A stretch of 64,000 nt of DNA from Candidatus Sulfurimonas baltica. Its GTDB lineage: Bacteria > Campylobacterota > Campylobacteria > Campylobacterales > Sulfurimonadaceae. A model generated the notes under the pieces. The model ran no database searches. It was not told the origin of the DNA and worked only from the letters and a program-made list of their open reading frames with translations. Position numbers and translations under genes: made by a program. This document shows, in pieces, positions 55,629 through 63,917 of the stretch (within the stretch, counting starts at the first letter, position 1; each line of letters opens with the position of its first letter). Where the stretch lies: the NCBI RefSeq assembly GCF_015265455.1, contig NZ_CP054492.1, positions 1,488,001-1,552,000 of the forward strand. The letters are read 5' to 3'.

Positions 55629-57373
55629 ATCTTGCCAAGATGAGCCAAAAATTCATCTGGCTCTATAAAACCTACAATAGTTTTAGCGCTTAATACTTTT
55701 AAGTTTTCATCAAAAAATATCATTACCGGCGGTCCAAAAACACCATACTTTTTACTAAGCTCTTTTTGAGCCTGCTCATTATCTGTTAAATCTGCCCTAA
55801 TTAGGACAAACTCGCCAAGCTTAGCCTTTACTCTTTCGTCTGCAAATGTAATCTCATCCAACTCTTTACAAGATGCACACCAATCAGCACTAAAGTCAAG
55901 CATTATTTTTTTGCCGCTGTTCTTAGCCAAAAGTGCATCTAACTCTTTTACTGAAGTCACCTTTTCAAACTTTACATGTGAAGTAACATTCTGGCTGCCA
56001 ACCGTAGCCGAGGGAGAGTTTAAAAACCAAAGTGGCTTTGTCATACTGCTTGAACCAGCCATAACCCCAATAAAAAGAGCTATAGAGTAAACAAATATGA
56101 TTACAGCGGTAGTTCTTTTAAATATATGTCCATCACGCTCAAGAGCACCTAAGTAAATTGCAAAACCAATCCCAAGAACAGAGTATAAAAGCGTGGTAAT
56201 TTGAGCATCTACAATACGCTCTAGCATCCAAACAGCGACACCAAGCATCATTACACCAAATACTGCGCTAACCATGGTCATCCATGCTCCAGGTTTTGGC
56301 ATAAACTTACCAGCACTAACTCCTACAACAATAAGAGGAAGACCCATTCCAATACTCATAGAAAATAGAGCCATTCCACCAAGAACAGCATCACCTGTCT
56401 GCCCAATGTAGACTAAGGCACCAGCGAGTGGAGCTGCCACACATGGACCAACTATAAGAGCTGATAAAAATCCCATTATTGCAACACCGATATACCCATT
56501 AGGGTTATTGTTTGAACTAACTTTTTCAATTATAAAGTTTGGAAGTTTAAGCTCAAAAAATCCGAACATACTCATAGCAAGTACTACAAAAACTCCAGAA
56601 AAAGAGTATATAACCCAAGGAGTTTGAAGTGCTGCTTGAAGGTTTGAGCCAAACAGACCGGCTAACACACCGGCAATCGTGTAAGCTACAGCCATAGCAA
56701 GAACATAAACGATAGATAGCATAAATGCCTTCTTGGTAGTTATCCCCTCACCTTGACTTATAATAACTCCAGATATAATCGGTATCATTGGAAACACACA
56801 AGGAGTCAAAGCCAACAAAAGTCCAAAGCCTAAAAAAGTCAAAAGAATTACAATAACACTACCTGACTTTATTGTATTGGCTATAGAGTCACTCTCAGAT
56901 ACATCTTCTGCAACCTCTGATTTTTGCAACGGAAGATTTTGTCCTTCTGAAGATAGTCTTGAACTATCTACATCAAACTTAAAAGAGTTTGTATATGGCT
57001 CGTAACACAAGCCTAGCTCTGAGCAACCCTGATACGTAAGTTCAAACTCAACACTTTTTATGCCGGTAACACCACTTTCCTTTTTTAAATCTATAAAGAA
57101 AGTCGGCGACTCAAGGTAAACCATGTCTCCATCGTGTTCAACACTTTTAGGCGACTTGATGTTTTTAATGCTTATACCGCTTCCATCTTTAATAATTAAC
57201 TTAACAGCATCTTTATATAAATATATCTCTTTTGCTATCTCTATTTTAGCTTCTATTTGTGTATTGTCATTAATTTTAGCAGTTGGATTAAAAGCCTCTT
57301 CAGGCATTAAAAATTTAGGCTGTGCTCCAAATAGTAAAATAGAGGAGAGTACAAAAAGTATAATTTTTTTCAT
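55625..57373 (-). CDS. dsbD: thiol:disulfide interchange protein DsbD
   Basis: The 582-residue protein has a signal peptide, an N-terminal DsbD-alpha domain with CSELGLCYEPYTNSF, a membrane domain of eight helices with the redox Cys in LALTPCVFPMIPI and IVGPCVAAPLAGALVY, and a C-terminal thioredoxin domain with DFSADWCASCKELDEITF near residue 500. It passes reducing power from cytoplasmic thioredoxin to periplasmic proteins, including apocytochromes awaiting haem, which suits the many c-type cytochromes here. It converges with the DegT gene with a 4-base overlap. Confidence 0.95.
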   Translation of the reverse strand: MKKIILFVLSSILLFGAQPKFLMPEEAFNPTAKINDNTQIEAKIEIAKEIYLYKDAVKLIIKDGSGISIKNIKSPKSVEHDGDMVYLESPTFFIDLKKESGVTGIKSVEFELTYQGCSELGLCYEPYTNSFKFDVDSSRLSSEGQNLPLQKSEVAEDVSESDSIANTIKSGSVIVILLTFLGFGLLLALTPCVFPMIPIISGVIISQGEGITTKKAFMLSIVYVLAMAVAYTIAGVLAGLFGSNLQAALQTPWVIYSFSGVFVVLAMSMFGFFELKLPNFIIEKVSSNNNPNGYIGVAIMGFLSALIVGPCVAAPLAGALVYIGQTGDAVLGGMALFSMSIGMGLPLIVVGVSAGKFMPKPGAWMTMVSAVFGVMMLGVAVWMLERIVDAQITTLLYSVLGIGFAIYLGALERDGHIFKRTTAVIIFVYSIALFIGVMAGSSSMTKPLWFLNSPSATVGSQNVTSHVKFEKVTSVKELDALLAKNSGKKIMLDFSADWCASCKELDEITFADERVKAKLGEFVLIRADLTDNEQAQKELSKKYGVFGPPVMIFFDENLKVLSAKTIVGFIEPDEFLAHLGKI

Positions 57374-57463
57374 TAAGAATCTTTCATATGGTGTAAATGT
57401 GATAATATTATAGCAAAGTTAACAGTAAAATATAAAAAATTAATACAACTTCAGTATAAAATT

Positions 57464-57832
57464 CTACTTAGTGTTGTCAAATTGATATACAACCCCTTTT
57501 TCATAATCTTTTATTAATGCATTTAGACATTCAGATATCTCTTTCATTGTCTCAACATTAGGTTCAATATAAATCTTATTCTTACTTTTTGTCATAGTAA
57601 TTATTTTTGCATCTTTTAACTCTTTTAGATGACGTGAAATCGTTGGAAGCGCGAAATCAAATTCGTTGGCAATACTCGTCACACATGTAGCTTGGGCTAT
57701 TATGTCATCTTTTGGTTTTGTTCCATCAATTGAACAAGCATACCCTCCGCTGAAAATATTTTTAAAAATCTTAAATCTTGTCTCGTTTCCAAGGGCTTTA
57801 AAAATTTTTATCTTCTCACTCATATCAAGCAT
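57464..57832 (-). CDS. ArsR/SmtB-family transcriptional regulator
   Basis: The 122-residue protein has a winged HTH: KIKIFKALGNETRFKIFKNI, then FDFALPTISRHLKELKDAKIITM and SKNKIYIEP. Cysteines at GGYACSID and QATCVTS could bind metal or sense thiols, though the usual ELCVCDL box is absent. Its ATG could be codon 1 or the Met at codon 4. It is 90 bases upstream of dsbD on the same strand and might regulate it. Confidence 0.85.
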   Translation of the reverse strand: MLDMSEKIKIFKALGNETRFKIFKNIFSGGYACSIDGTKPKDDIIAQATCVTSIANEFDFALPTISRHLKELKDAKIITMTKSKNKIYIEPNVETMKEISECLNALIKDYEKGVVYQFDNTK

Positions 57833-57907
57833 CTGTAACCTTATGTAATTTCATGTAATGTGAATTATATCACAATGAAATCTATTTATCATCTTAGACA
57901 ATTTATT

Positions 57908-59125
57908 CTAATTTATATGCAGAACAAACACATTAAATCCATTTTTATAGTAATATAAAAGCTTGAAAGAGTGCTTTTGTAAAATTCTTTTTACTAAACT
58001 AAGCCCTAATCCATATCCAGCCTGATTTCTTGAGTTGTCTCCCTGAGTGAAAGCTTCACAGTAAAACTCCAAAGATTTATCTAACTCTTTACCGCTACTC
58101 TTTACTAAAATTTCTCCTTCTTGTGCAACAATATAAACAGGTTTTTTGGTGCTATATTTGAGTGCATTGTCAATAAGGTTTTTTAGCGCAATAGAGAGGT
58201 AATTCAGGTCTGCATTTATATAAAAGTTTGATTCTACTTTTACATCTATCAGTGTCTCATCCTCAATGAAAAGTTTTGAGAGTGACTCAGCTATTAGAGT
58301 CTCACAGCTAAACTTTTGCACATCCAGTTTATACTGGTTTGCATTTAGTTTTTCTAAATATAAAAGCTCACTAGTCATCTCGTCAATTTGAGATAATGCT
58401 CTTTTTAATATACTTTTATATTTAGAATCTTCTATCATCTCAGCTGCAAGTTTAGATTTTAATATTGGGGTTTTAAGCTCATGTCCAATATCACGCAACA
58501 GAATCTCTCTGGATGTAATTAGCTCCTCTATATTTGCAGCCATTGAGTTAAAGGTGTTAGAGACCTTTCCTATCTCGTCTTTGGAACTGTTCTCTATTCT
58601 TAGACTGTAGTCTCCATCACCAAAGTTTTTTATGCTTTTAGATATACCTCTTAGTGGGTATATAATTTTCAATATAATCAAAAACATAATTATTAAAATA
58701 GTTATATCAGCTAAAATCATATAATGCAATAGCTCTTTTTTTGTAAAATTATCATCTTGAGAGATATCAATAACTAAGATGTCATCATCCAAATACTTCA
58801 TATATAGCAGGTACTTATCATCTTCGTGTTTTAAAATATTTATAGTTGAGAGTTCTGTCTCATATCTATGTACTACTTTGGATGATTTAAAGTAGTGTTG
58901 TTTATCTTCTATTTTTTTAAACTTTAGTTCTTTTAATTTTTTTTCTAAAGCATTTTTATCATTATTTGAGAGGTATGTAAAGAGTTCTTGGGACACTTGG
59001 ATGTACTTCTCTTTTAAAAAAGACTCCATTGTCCTTTGTGTCAGTTTGTTTGTCTCATTTGACACAAAAATCATCAAAGAGAAACTTATTAAAAAGAGTA
59101 TTAAAACTTTACTAAAAATTGACAT
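57908..59125 (-). CDS. sensor histidine kinase, ArsS-like
   Basis: The 405-residue kinase has two membrane helices (residues ~5-22 and 134-152) around a periplasmic sensor of about 110 residues, a HAMP domain (PLRGISKSIKNFGDGDYSLRI), the H box LLRDIGHELKTPILKSK near residue 218, and N/G boxes NLIDNALKYS and GYGLGLSLVKRIL. The short catalytic domain resembles the ArsS/CpxA group of Campylobacterota. It is the last gene of the SHP-cytochrome operon and pairs with the regulator 3 bases upstream. Confidence 0.9.
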   Translation of the reverse strand: MSIFSKVLILFLISFSLMIFVSNETNKLTQRTMESFLKEKYIQVSQELFTYLSNNDKNALEKKLKELKFKKIEDKQHYFKSSKVVHRYETELSTINILKHEDDKYLLYMKYLDDDILVIDISQDDNFTKKELLHYMILADITILIIMFLIILKIIYPLRGISKSIKNFGDGDYSLRIENSSKDEIGKVSNTFNSMAANIEELITSREILLRDIGHELKTPILKSKLAAEMIEDSKYKSILKRALSQIDEMTSELLYLEKLNANQYKLDVQKFSCETLIAESLSKLFIEDETLIDVKVESNFYINADLNYLSIALKNLIDNALKYSTKKPVYIVAQEGEILVKSSGKELDKSLEFYCEAFTQGDNSRNQAGYGLGLSLVKRILQKHSFKLLYYYKNGFNVFVLHIN

Positions 59126-59128
59126 GTA

Positions 59129-59800
59129 TCAACCTATAAATTTATATCCAATGCCCCATACAGACTTTATATATTTTGGGTCTTTTGAGTCATCACCTAT
59201 CTTTTGTCTAATATTGCTTATATGCATATCTATAGTTCTCTCTTTTGAGTTGTACTCTATTCCGGTCACACTGTTTGATATTGACTCTCTTGATAACACT
59301 TTCCCTTGGTTTTGTAAAAATAGATGTAAAATATCGTACTCTATTTTTGTTAAGTCAAGTAACAAACCCTCTATTTTTATCTCATGCTTCTCTTCATCAA
59401 TCTCAAAATCACCTATTGTTTTAGCACTGCTTAAAGACCTTCTCAAAATCGCATTTATTCGGATAACCAATTCTCTTGGTTCATAAGGTTTTGCCAAATA
59501 GTCATCTGCACCAAAATCAAAACCCAAAATTTTATCACTTAGTTCACTTCTGGCAGATGATATAATAATAGGCACAGAGGAGAGCTGTCTAATCCTTTTA
59601 CACACATCAAAGCCATCCATCTGAGGTAGCATTAAATCAAGTACTACAATGTCATATAGATTTGTATTTTTCTCAAGGTTTTGCAAAGCTTCTTTTGGTT
59701 TTTCAAATGAAATAACTTCAAAATCGTATTTAATCAAATAATCACTAATTAGCGTCTGCATATCCAAATCGTCTTCAATCAGTAAAATCTTTTGCATCAT
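59129..59800 (-). CDS. OmpR-family response regulator
   Basis: The 223-residue protein has a receiver (LLIEDDLDMQTLI, phospho-Asp in IVVLDLMLPQMDGF near residue 55, Lys in DDYLAKPYEPREL) and an OmpR winged helix (LDLTKIEYDILHLFLQNQGKVLSRE, RTIDMHISNIRQKIG, VWGIGYKF). Its start overlaps the Spy-like gene by four bases. Paired 11-bp repeats upstream of the operon are a plausible binding site, as OmpR-type proteins bind such repeats. Confidence 0.92.
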   Translation of the reverse strand: MMQKILLIEDDLDMQTLISDYLIKYDFEVISFEKPKEALQNLEKNTNLYDIVVLDLMLPQMDGFDVCKRIRQLSSVPIIISSARSELSDKILGFDFGADDYLAKPYEPRELVIRINAILRRSLSSAKTIGDFEIDEEKHEIKIEGLLLDLTKIEYDILHLFLQNQGKVLSRESISNSVTGIEYNSKERTIDMHISNIRQKIGDDSKDPKYIKSVWGIGYKFIG

Positions 59801-60189
59801 TCAACTTCCCAATCATCAAAATAGTATATAAAATCTTTTCTTTGTTGTTGGCTTAAAATTGAGTGTAAACTCTCCAATAACCGGTTTTCTATCTCATGTG
59901 ACTTAGCATCCAATGCTTTGTTTAATCTATCTATCTCATCAACTTTAAAAACATCATCAATAAACAATTTTTCTCTTTTTGCTTTTATCTCTTCTTTATA
60001 CTCTCTAAACTCTTTTAAATGAGACATAAAATCTTTTAAAATCTTTTTTACTTTTATAGTCTGTGTTTTGGATAAGTTCAAATGAGAAAGTTCTTTATTT
60101 ATATGGCGTTCATTATAATGTTCATTACTGTCTGAAAACAGAGCGGTCACAATAAATAATATCATAATAAAATATTTCATAATATTCAC
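59797..60189 (-). CDS. Spy/CpxP-like periplasmic protein
   Basis: The 130-residue protein has a signal peptide (MNIMKYFIMILFIVTALFS) and an all-helical mature part with two LSxxQ-like motifs, LNLSKTQTIKVKKIL and HSILSQQQRKDFIYY. These are where Spy/CpxP/ZraP proteins carry LTxxQ. Such proteins modulate envelope-stress kinases and bind metal or unfolded proteins. Encoded between the cytochrome gene and the two-component system with 4-base overlaps at both ends, it is a good candidate for the accessory sensor of that kinase. Confidence 0.75.
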   Translation of the reverse strand: MNIMKYFIMILFIVTALFSDSNEHYNERHINKELSHLNLSKTQTIKVKKILKDFMSHLKEFREYKEEIKAKREKLFIDDVFKVDEIDRLNKALDAKSHEIENRLLESLHSILSQQQRKDFIYYFDDWEVE

Positions 60190-60499
60190 CTTTTAGGTAT
60201 TTTAATATCTTTATCATTTAATAAACCTTGTTCAAAGTTTACATGACATGCTTTACAGTTTGAAATATTACCTATGCTTTTACGTTTAAATATACCAACT
60301 TCTATATCTTTATGTCTCTCTTTCCAGTATGGAGTCTTTGTTATAGCTATAGTATCATTGCCATCCATACTATTCAAAATTTTAAATGATGCCTCTTTAC
60401 TGGAGTTATCACTACTGTTTTTTACTAGATACTCTTTTATAGAGAGGACATCTGCTTCATCAAGAGATGCATCATCACCAAAGTGGTTTTCTAAATTAT
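60186..60499 (-). pseudogene. 3' part of cytochrome b561-dihaem cytochrome c gene
   Basis: The stretch encodes NLENHFGDDASLDEADV and continues to CKACHVNFEQGLLNDKDI, the second half of a dihaem cytochrome c domain with one CXXCH. An ATG at 60512 is inside the IS5-like element and gives a spurious start (MQCSH). Joined across the IS, the sequence continues from WVKMMDN of the upstream part. It overlaps the Spy-like gene by 4 bases. Confidence 0.85.
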
Positions 60500-62000
60500 G
60501 GGAGCACTGCATAACAACAAGAAGTTCATTTGCATCTAATTTTGCAAATATTTAAAAAAATACACTTTCGTATATTCCAAATTGATAATATATTCCATTA
60601 ATATTATGGATATTTGAGATATTTACTTCTATCTCTTTCATCTATTAACACTCTTTCTCATGTTCATCTGTCTATATGCCAATAATCTTAGGTTAGCTGC
60701 TATACAAGCGATGGTAAAATTCATATTGTTTCTAACCAAACCTATAAATCTTGTAGTATGTCCTTTCATTTGAACTTTCAAATCTGCGAATCTATGTTCA
60801 ACTTTTGCTCTTATCTTGTGTTTTGGTTTCTCATCTTCTCGCTGGATTTTTCTCTCATCACTGCTCATTTTCTGCTTCTCTTTAAGACATATCATATTCT
60901 CAATATCTTTTGATTGCAGAAGCTCATCTATCTCTTTGGACTTATAGGCTTTATCGGCATAACAAGCTTTTACATTTGGAATTGATTCTATAAATGGTTC
61001 AAGCACATCTATATCTGAAGTGTTAGCAAATGTAGTCATTGTTTTTAGAATCACTCCGCTCTCTTCATCTGATGCAATATGAGTTTTATATCCTTGTGTA
61101 TATTGTTTTTTTGAGGATTGGTAACCTATTCTTATATCTGTATCTATTTTATTCTTATGCTCATAGCTATCTTTCTCATTTTCAATAATCTCTTGAGAAA
61201 TTTTTACATCTTTAGTATCTATATCTTGAAGTGTGTCCAGTTGAGCGTTTTTCATTGTTTTTGAATTGTATTCTTTAGCGTTTAACAATTTTTCTATTTT
61301 CTTTTTTGAAGGTGTTCTTGATTTTAGCTCTTCATTTATTTGAATGTCTAGTTTGCTATTATCAGTTTCTACTTTTAATTTATCTTCACTTTTTTGCTCT
61401 TTAGTTTTATTGTTGATTTGAGTGTTTTCACTTTTGATAAGAGAAGCATCTACTAATACTGATTTACCCTCTTTGGCGATAAAGTTATTATCTTCTAGTT
61501 GTTTGTTGACTGCATTAAAAAGCTTATCATATAGTTTATTTGCAAGTAGTGAGTTTCTAAATCTACAAATTGTAGATTCGTCTGGTACGGTATCTTCTAA
61601 ACTAAGTCCAACAAACCTTATAAACAATAAATTGACATAAAGTGCATCTTCCATTGATTGATCACTGAGGTTGTAGTATTTTTGCACGAGGAGTATTCTA
61701 AACATTAACACATTGTCATAAGCAGGCGAGCCAGTAGCATTCTTTCCGCCTCTACCATTTTTATTTAGTATTGGTCTTAGTTTCTCAAAGTTTATTATTG
61801 AATCTAACTCTTTAAGAAACGAATTTACCTTATGGAGTCTTGATGTTATTGCTATATCTGAAAATGTGTTGTTTGTATCTTTAAATGCCATGTCTCTACC
61901 TTGTTTATAGCAGATATTTTAGCCAAAAAGTGCTGTTAAAGTGCTTGTTTTAGGGAGTTTTCCTTGATGTTCTGGGGTTATTTACTGTGCAGTGGTCTCA
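60500..62000 (-). mobile_element. IS5-like insertion sequence
   Basis: The 1501-bp element has related ends GGGAGCACTGCA and TGAGACCACTGCA (complement of the right end) and a 4-bp duplication TTAT at 60496-60499 and 62001-62004. Removal of the element and one TTAT restores the codons for WVKMMDNLENHFG exactly. The insertion thus splits the cytochrome gene and is the only lesion in it. Confidence 0.9.
60638..61891 (-). CDS. IS5-family transposase
   Basis: The 417-residue transposase has an N-terminal DUF772-like domain (DNVLMFRILLVQKYYNLSDQ; PDESTICRFRNSL). The DDE core includes SVLVDASLIKSENTQ near residue 147, ACYADKAYKSKEIDEL near residue 312, and a terminal VEHRFADLKVQMKGHTTRF. A Lys/Glu-rich linker separates the first two acids. 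It is full length with an intact frame. Confidence 0.9.
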   Translation of the reverse strand: MAFKDTNNTFSDIAITSRLHKVNSFLKELDSIINFEKLRPILNKNGRGGKNATGSPAYDNVLMFRILLVQKYYNLSDQSMEDALYVNLLFIRFVGLSLEDTVPDESTICRFRNSLLANKLYDKLFNAVNKQLEDNNFIAKEGKSVLVDASLIKSENTQINNKTKEQKSEDKLKVETDNSKLDIQINEELKSRTPSKKKIEKLLNAKEYNSKTMKNAQLDTLQDIDTKDVKISQEIIENEKDSYEHKNKIDTDIRIGYQSSKKQYTQGYKTHIASDEESGVILKTMTTFANTSDIDVLEPFIESIPNVKACYADKAYKSKEIDELLQSKDIENMICLKEKQKMSSDERKIQREDEKPKHKIRAKVEHRFADLKVQMKGHTTRFIGLVRNNMNFTIACIAANLRLLAYRQMNMRKSVNR

Positions 62001-62812
62001 TTATCCATCATTTTTACCCAAGAGCTACTTGGCAATAAATTAGGTGGATAAAGAGTATGACAGCTTACACACTCATCGTAGAACAGTTTATGTTCTACTT
62101 TATAATTTACAGCTCTGTTATTGTCAGCCACTAAAACGTTAGATGGATTACTCAAAAGGTATATCAAAAGAAAAATAGATGAAGCTATCCATAAAACACC
62201 AAACAGTTTTTGCAAAAGTGTAAGTTTTAAACTTTTCTCATCACCATATTTATATCCATCTACCATTGACTCAACGGCTTTTGATTTATGAAGAAGTTTA
62301 TCAATTACTACACCTGCTACATGTATAAATATCACACCCATAAATGCATTGGAGAATAGCTCATGCACATCTTCAAAAAAATCCATATCTTTAAATAGTG
62401 AGATATTTAAAAAAGAGAGTAGTCCCATCCCCTCTTGTGTCCCATATACAACAACCCCCGTTACAACTGAGGCCAAACCTAAAATAATCATGGCCACTAT
62501 TGCCCAGCTTGAAGCCGGATTGTGACCCATATACTCTTTTTTTTCTCCAAATAAACCAAACATATACTCTATTAAATCTTTCAAGTTAAAGTTGAAATCT
62601 TTAAACTTAGAGTATCTAACATCCATAAAACCCCAAATAATTCGAAACAAAAAAAGCAAACCAATTGTGTAGCCAACTATAGCATGGTAGCTGAGTAAGT
62701 TTTCAAATTCTGCAAGTACAAATACCACTCCAACAGCAATCACAAGCAGTATATGAAAGAGTCTTGTAAAAAGACTCCATACATAAATCTTAGTCATTTT
62801 CCCATTTACCAT
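62001..62812 (-). pseudogene. 5' part of cytochrome b561 fused to dihaem cytochrome c, interrupted
   Basis: The frame starts at 62812 (or at the Met six codons in) and encodes a cytochrome b561 domain with four to five helices and candidate haem His in RLFHILLV, SYHAIVGY, EDVHELFSN and FIHVAGVV. It ends with a fifth helix and a periplasmic domain with CVSCHTLYPPNLLPSSSWVK. An IS5-like element cuts the gene after DN; the frame closes at 61982. The complete product would be about 360 residues, moving electrons between quinol or b haem and c haem. It overlaps dhc by 23 bases. Confidence 0.88.
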
Positions 62813-63314
62813 AATTTGGGATATTTATATCTCTCTCACTATATGAACCTTTGTCAGCTGTTGTATGACAGGCCATGCAGTTTGATAAAGAGCCAACCTC
62901 TTTTTGTGTTATAAGATTTTGGCGAATTTCTCTATGCTTTTTTATAAAATAGCGTGTATCAGTTACGGCTATCGGCGTTTCATCACCTCCTATACTGTTG
63001 TTTATCTTTGCACTTCTTTTATAGTTTGTAAACTTATCTGCTGAATTGTCAACAAGATAGTTCAGTATTTTTTTGTTATCTTGTGGTTCCAATGTTGCAT
63101 CTGTACCAAAGTGGTTTTCAAGATTTTTCATTAGCTTTACCCATGATCGCTCAGGAAGAAGTCCTGGCTGATATGCAAAGTGACAACTTGCACACTCTTT
63201 GATATAAAACTTATCTGTTACAGGAGCTACACCTCTATTTTCATTAAAACCCAATGAACTTGCATACACGCTTGCTGCTACAAATAGTGGCAGTAATATT
63301 AATTTTTTCATCAT
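62790..63314 (-). CDS. dihaem cytochrome c (DHC family)
   Basis: The 174-residue protein has a signal peptide (MMKKLILLPLFVAASVYASS) and two haem sites, CASCHFAYQPGLLP near residue 38 and CMACHTTADKG near residue 148, around LMKNLENHFGTDATLEPQD. This matches the DHC family, known in Rhodobacter to pair with SHP and a cytochrome b. It is strongly similar to the C-terminal domain of the neighbouring b561 fusion, indicating duplication. It starts 7 bases after the SHP gene. Confidence 0.9.
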   Translation of the reverse strand: MMKKLILLPLFVAASVYASSLGFNENRGVAPVTDKFYIKECASCHFAYQPGLLPERSWVKLMKNLENHFGTDATLEPQDNKKILNYLVDNSADKFTNYKRSAKINNSIGGDETPIAVTDTRYFIKKHREIRQNLITQKEVGSLSNCMACHTTADKGSYSERDINIPNYGKWEND

Positions 63315-63321
63315 TTATCCT

Positions 63322-63741
63322 TTATTTTTTGCTTATGATGTAAGTGATTACATCGCCTTTTTCCTGAGCACTGCCCTCTCTGGCATAAACATCTTTAAAG
63401 TTTCTGCGCAACCACTTTTGGACATCTTTAACATCTGTAAACCTCTTAGCATTAGCAGATGGAGAAAGCGGCTCTATAACTTTGTTAGTATGCTCGTTTA
63501 GTCCTTGTTTTGACAACTCATTTGTATGACAAGAGACACATGATATAAGCTTGTTGTTTTTGCCAATATGCTCAGAAGTAAAAATCTTCTCACCTCTTTT
63601 ATAATCAAATCCACTAAAACTTGGATTTTCTTTTTTTGCTTCATTATCTAAAGTTTTCATATACTTCTGCATCTCAGTATTTAGAGCTGTTGCTTGAGAC
63701 AATGAAAATACAATAGATAAAGTTATAATTACTTTATTCAT
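63322..63741 (-). CDS. SHP-like cytochrome c (DUF1924)
   Basis: The start at ATG 63741 (MNKVIITLSIVFSLSQATA) has AAAGGAG 8 bases upstream; an upstream in-frame ATG at 63792 lies in the promoter and is rejected. The 139-residue protein has a signal peptide, GFDYKRGEKIFTSEHIG, one haem site ISCVSCHTNEL, and AKRFTDVKDVQKWLRRNFKDVY. These are DUF1924 (sphaeroides haem protein) signatures. SHP is a high-spin cytochrome that can bind oxygen or NO, reduced by DHC. It is the first gene of the operon. Confidence 0.9.
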   Translation of the reverse strand: MNKVIITLSIVFSLSQATALNTEMQKYMKTLDNEAKKENPSFSGFDYKRGEKIFTSEHIGKNNKLISCVSCHTNELSKQGLNEHTNKVIEPLSPSANAKRFTDVKDVQKWLRRNFKDVYAREGSAQEKGDVITYIISKK

Positions 63742-63763
63742 TTCTAACTCCTTTAATTTCTTG

Positions 63764-63826
63764 ATATTAAAAGTATAGAAGAAGGGTGTCAATTTAGTTT
63801 AAACATTTCTTTACAATTTCTTTACA
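63764..63826 (-). promoter_or_regulatory. promoter and paired repeats upstream of the SHP operon
   Basis: On the minus strand TTGACA (63787-63792) and TAATAT (63764-63769) are spaced 17 bases, a good sigma-70 promoter 22 bases before the SHP start codon. Upstream of the -35 box, TTTCTTTACA (plus-strand reading) occurs at 63806-63815 and 63817-63826, an 11-bp spaced direct repeat like those bound by OmpR/PhoB-type regulators. The operon encodes such a regulator. Confidence 0.7.
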
Positions 63827-63917
63827 GTTTAAAACGCTATCTTCTATTACATTTTTTCTAGCTATAATCCGTTCGAATTCAATTGCAATTATAAAATTTT
63901 ATGGGAATAGTTAATAT

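Noticed and set aside
60500-60512. Start of a separate small cytochrome gene at 60512
   Set aside because: The ATG and first residues lie inside the IS5-like element; the frame is the tail of the b561-DHC fusion gene.
63860-63890. A tRNA-like TTCGAATTC segment
   Set aside because: No acceptor stem, anticodon arm or CCA end can be folded around it.
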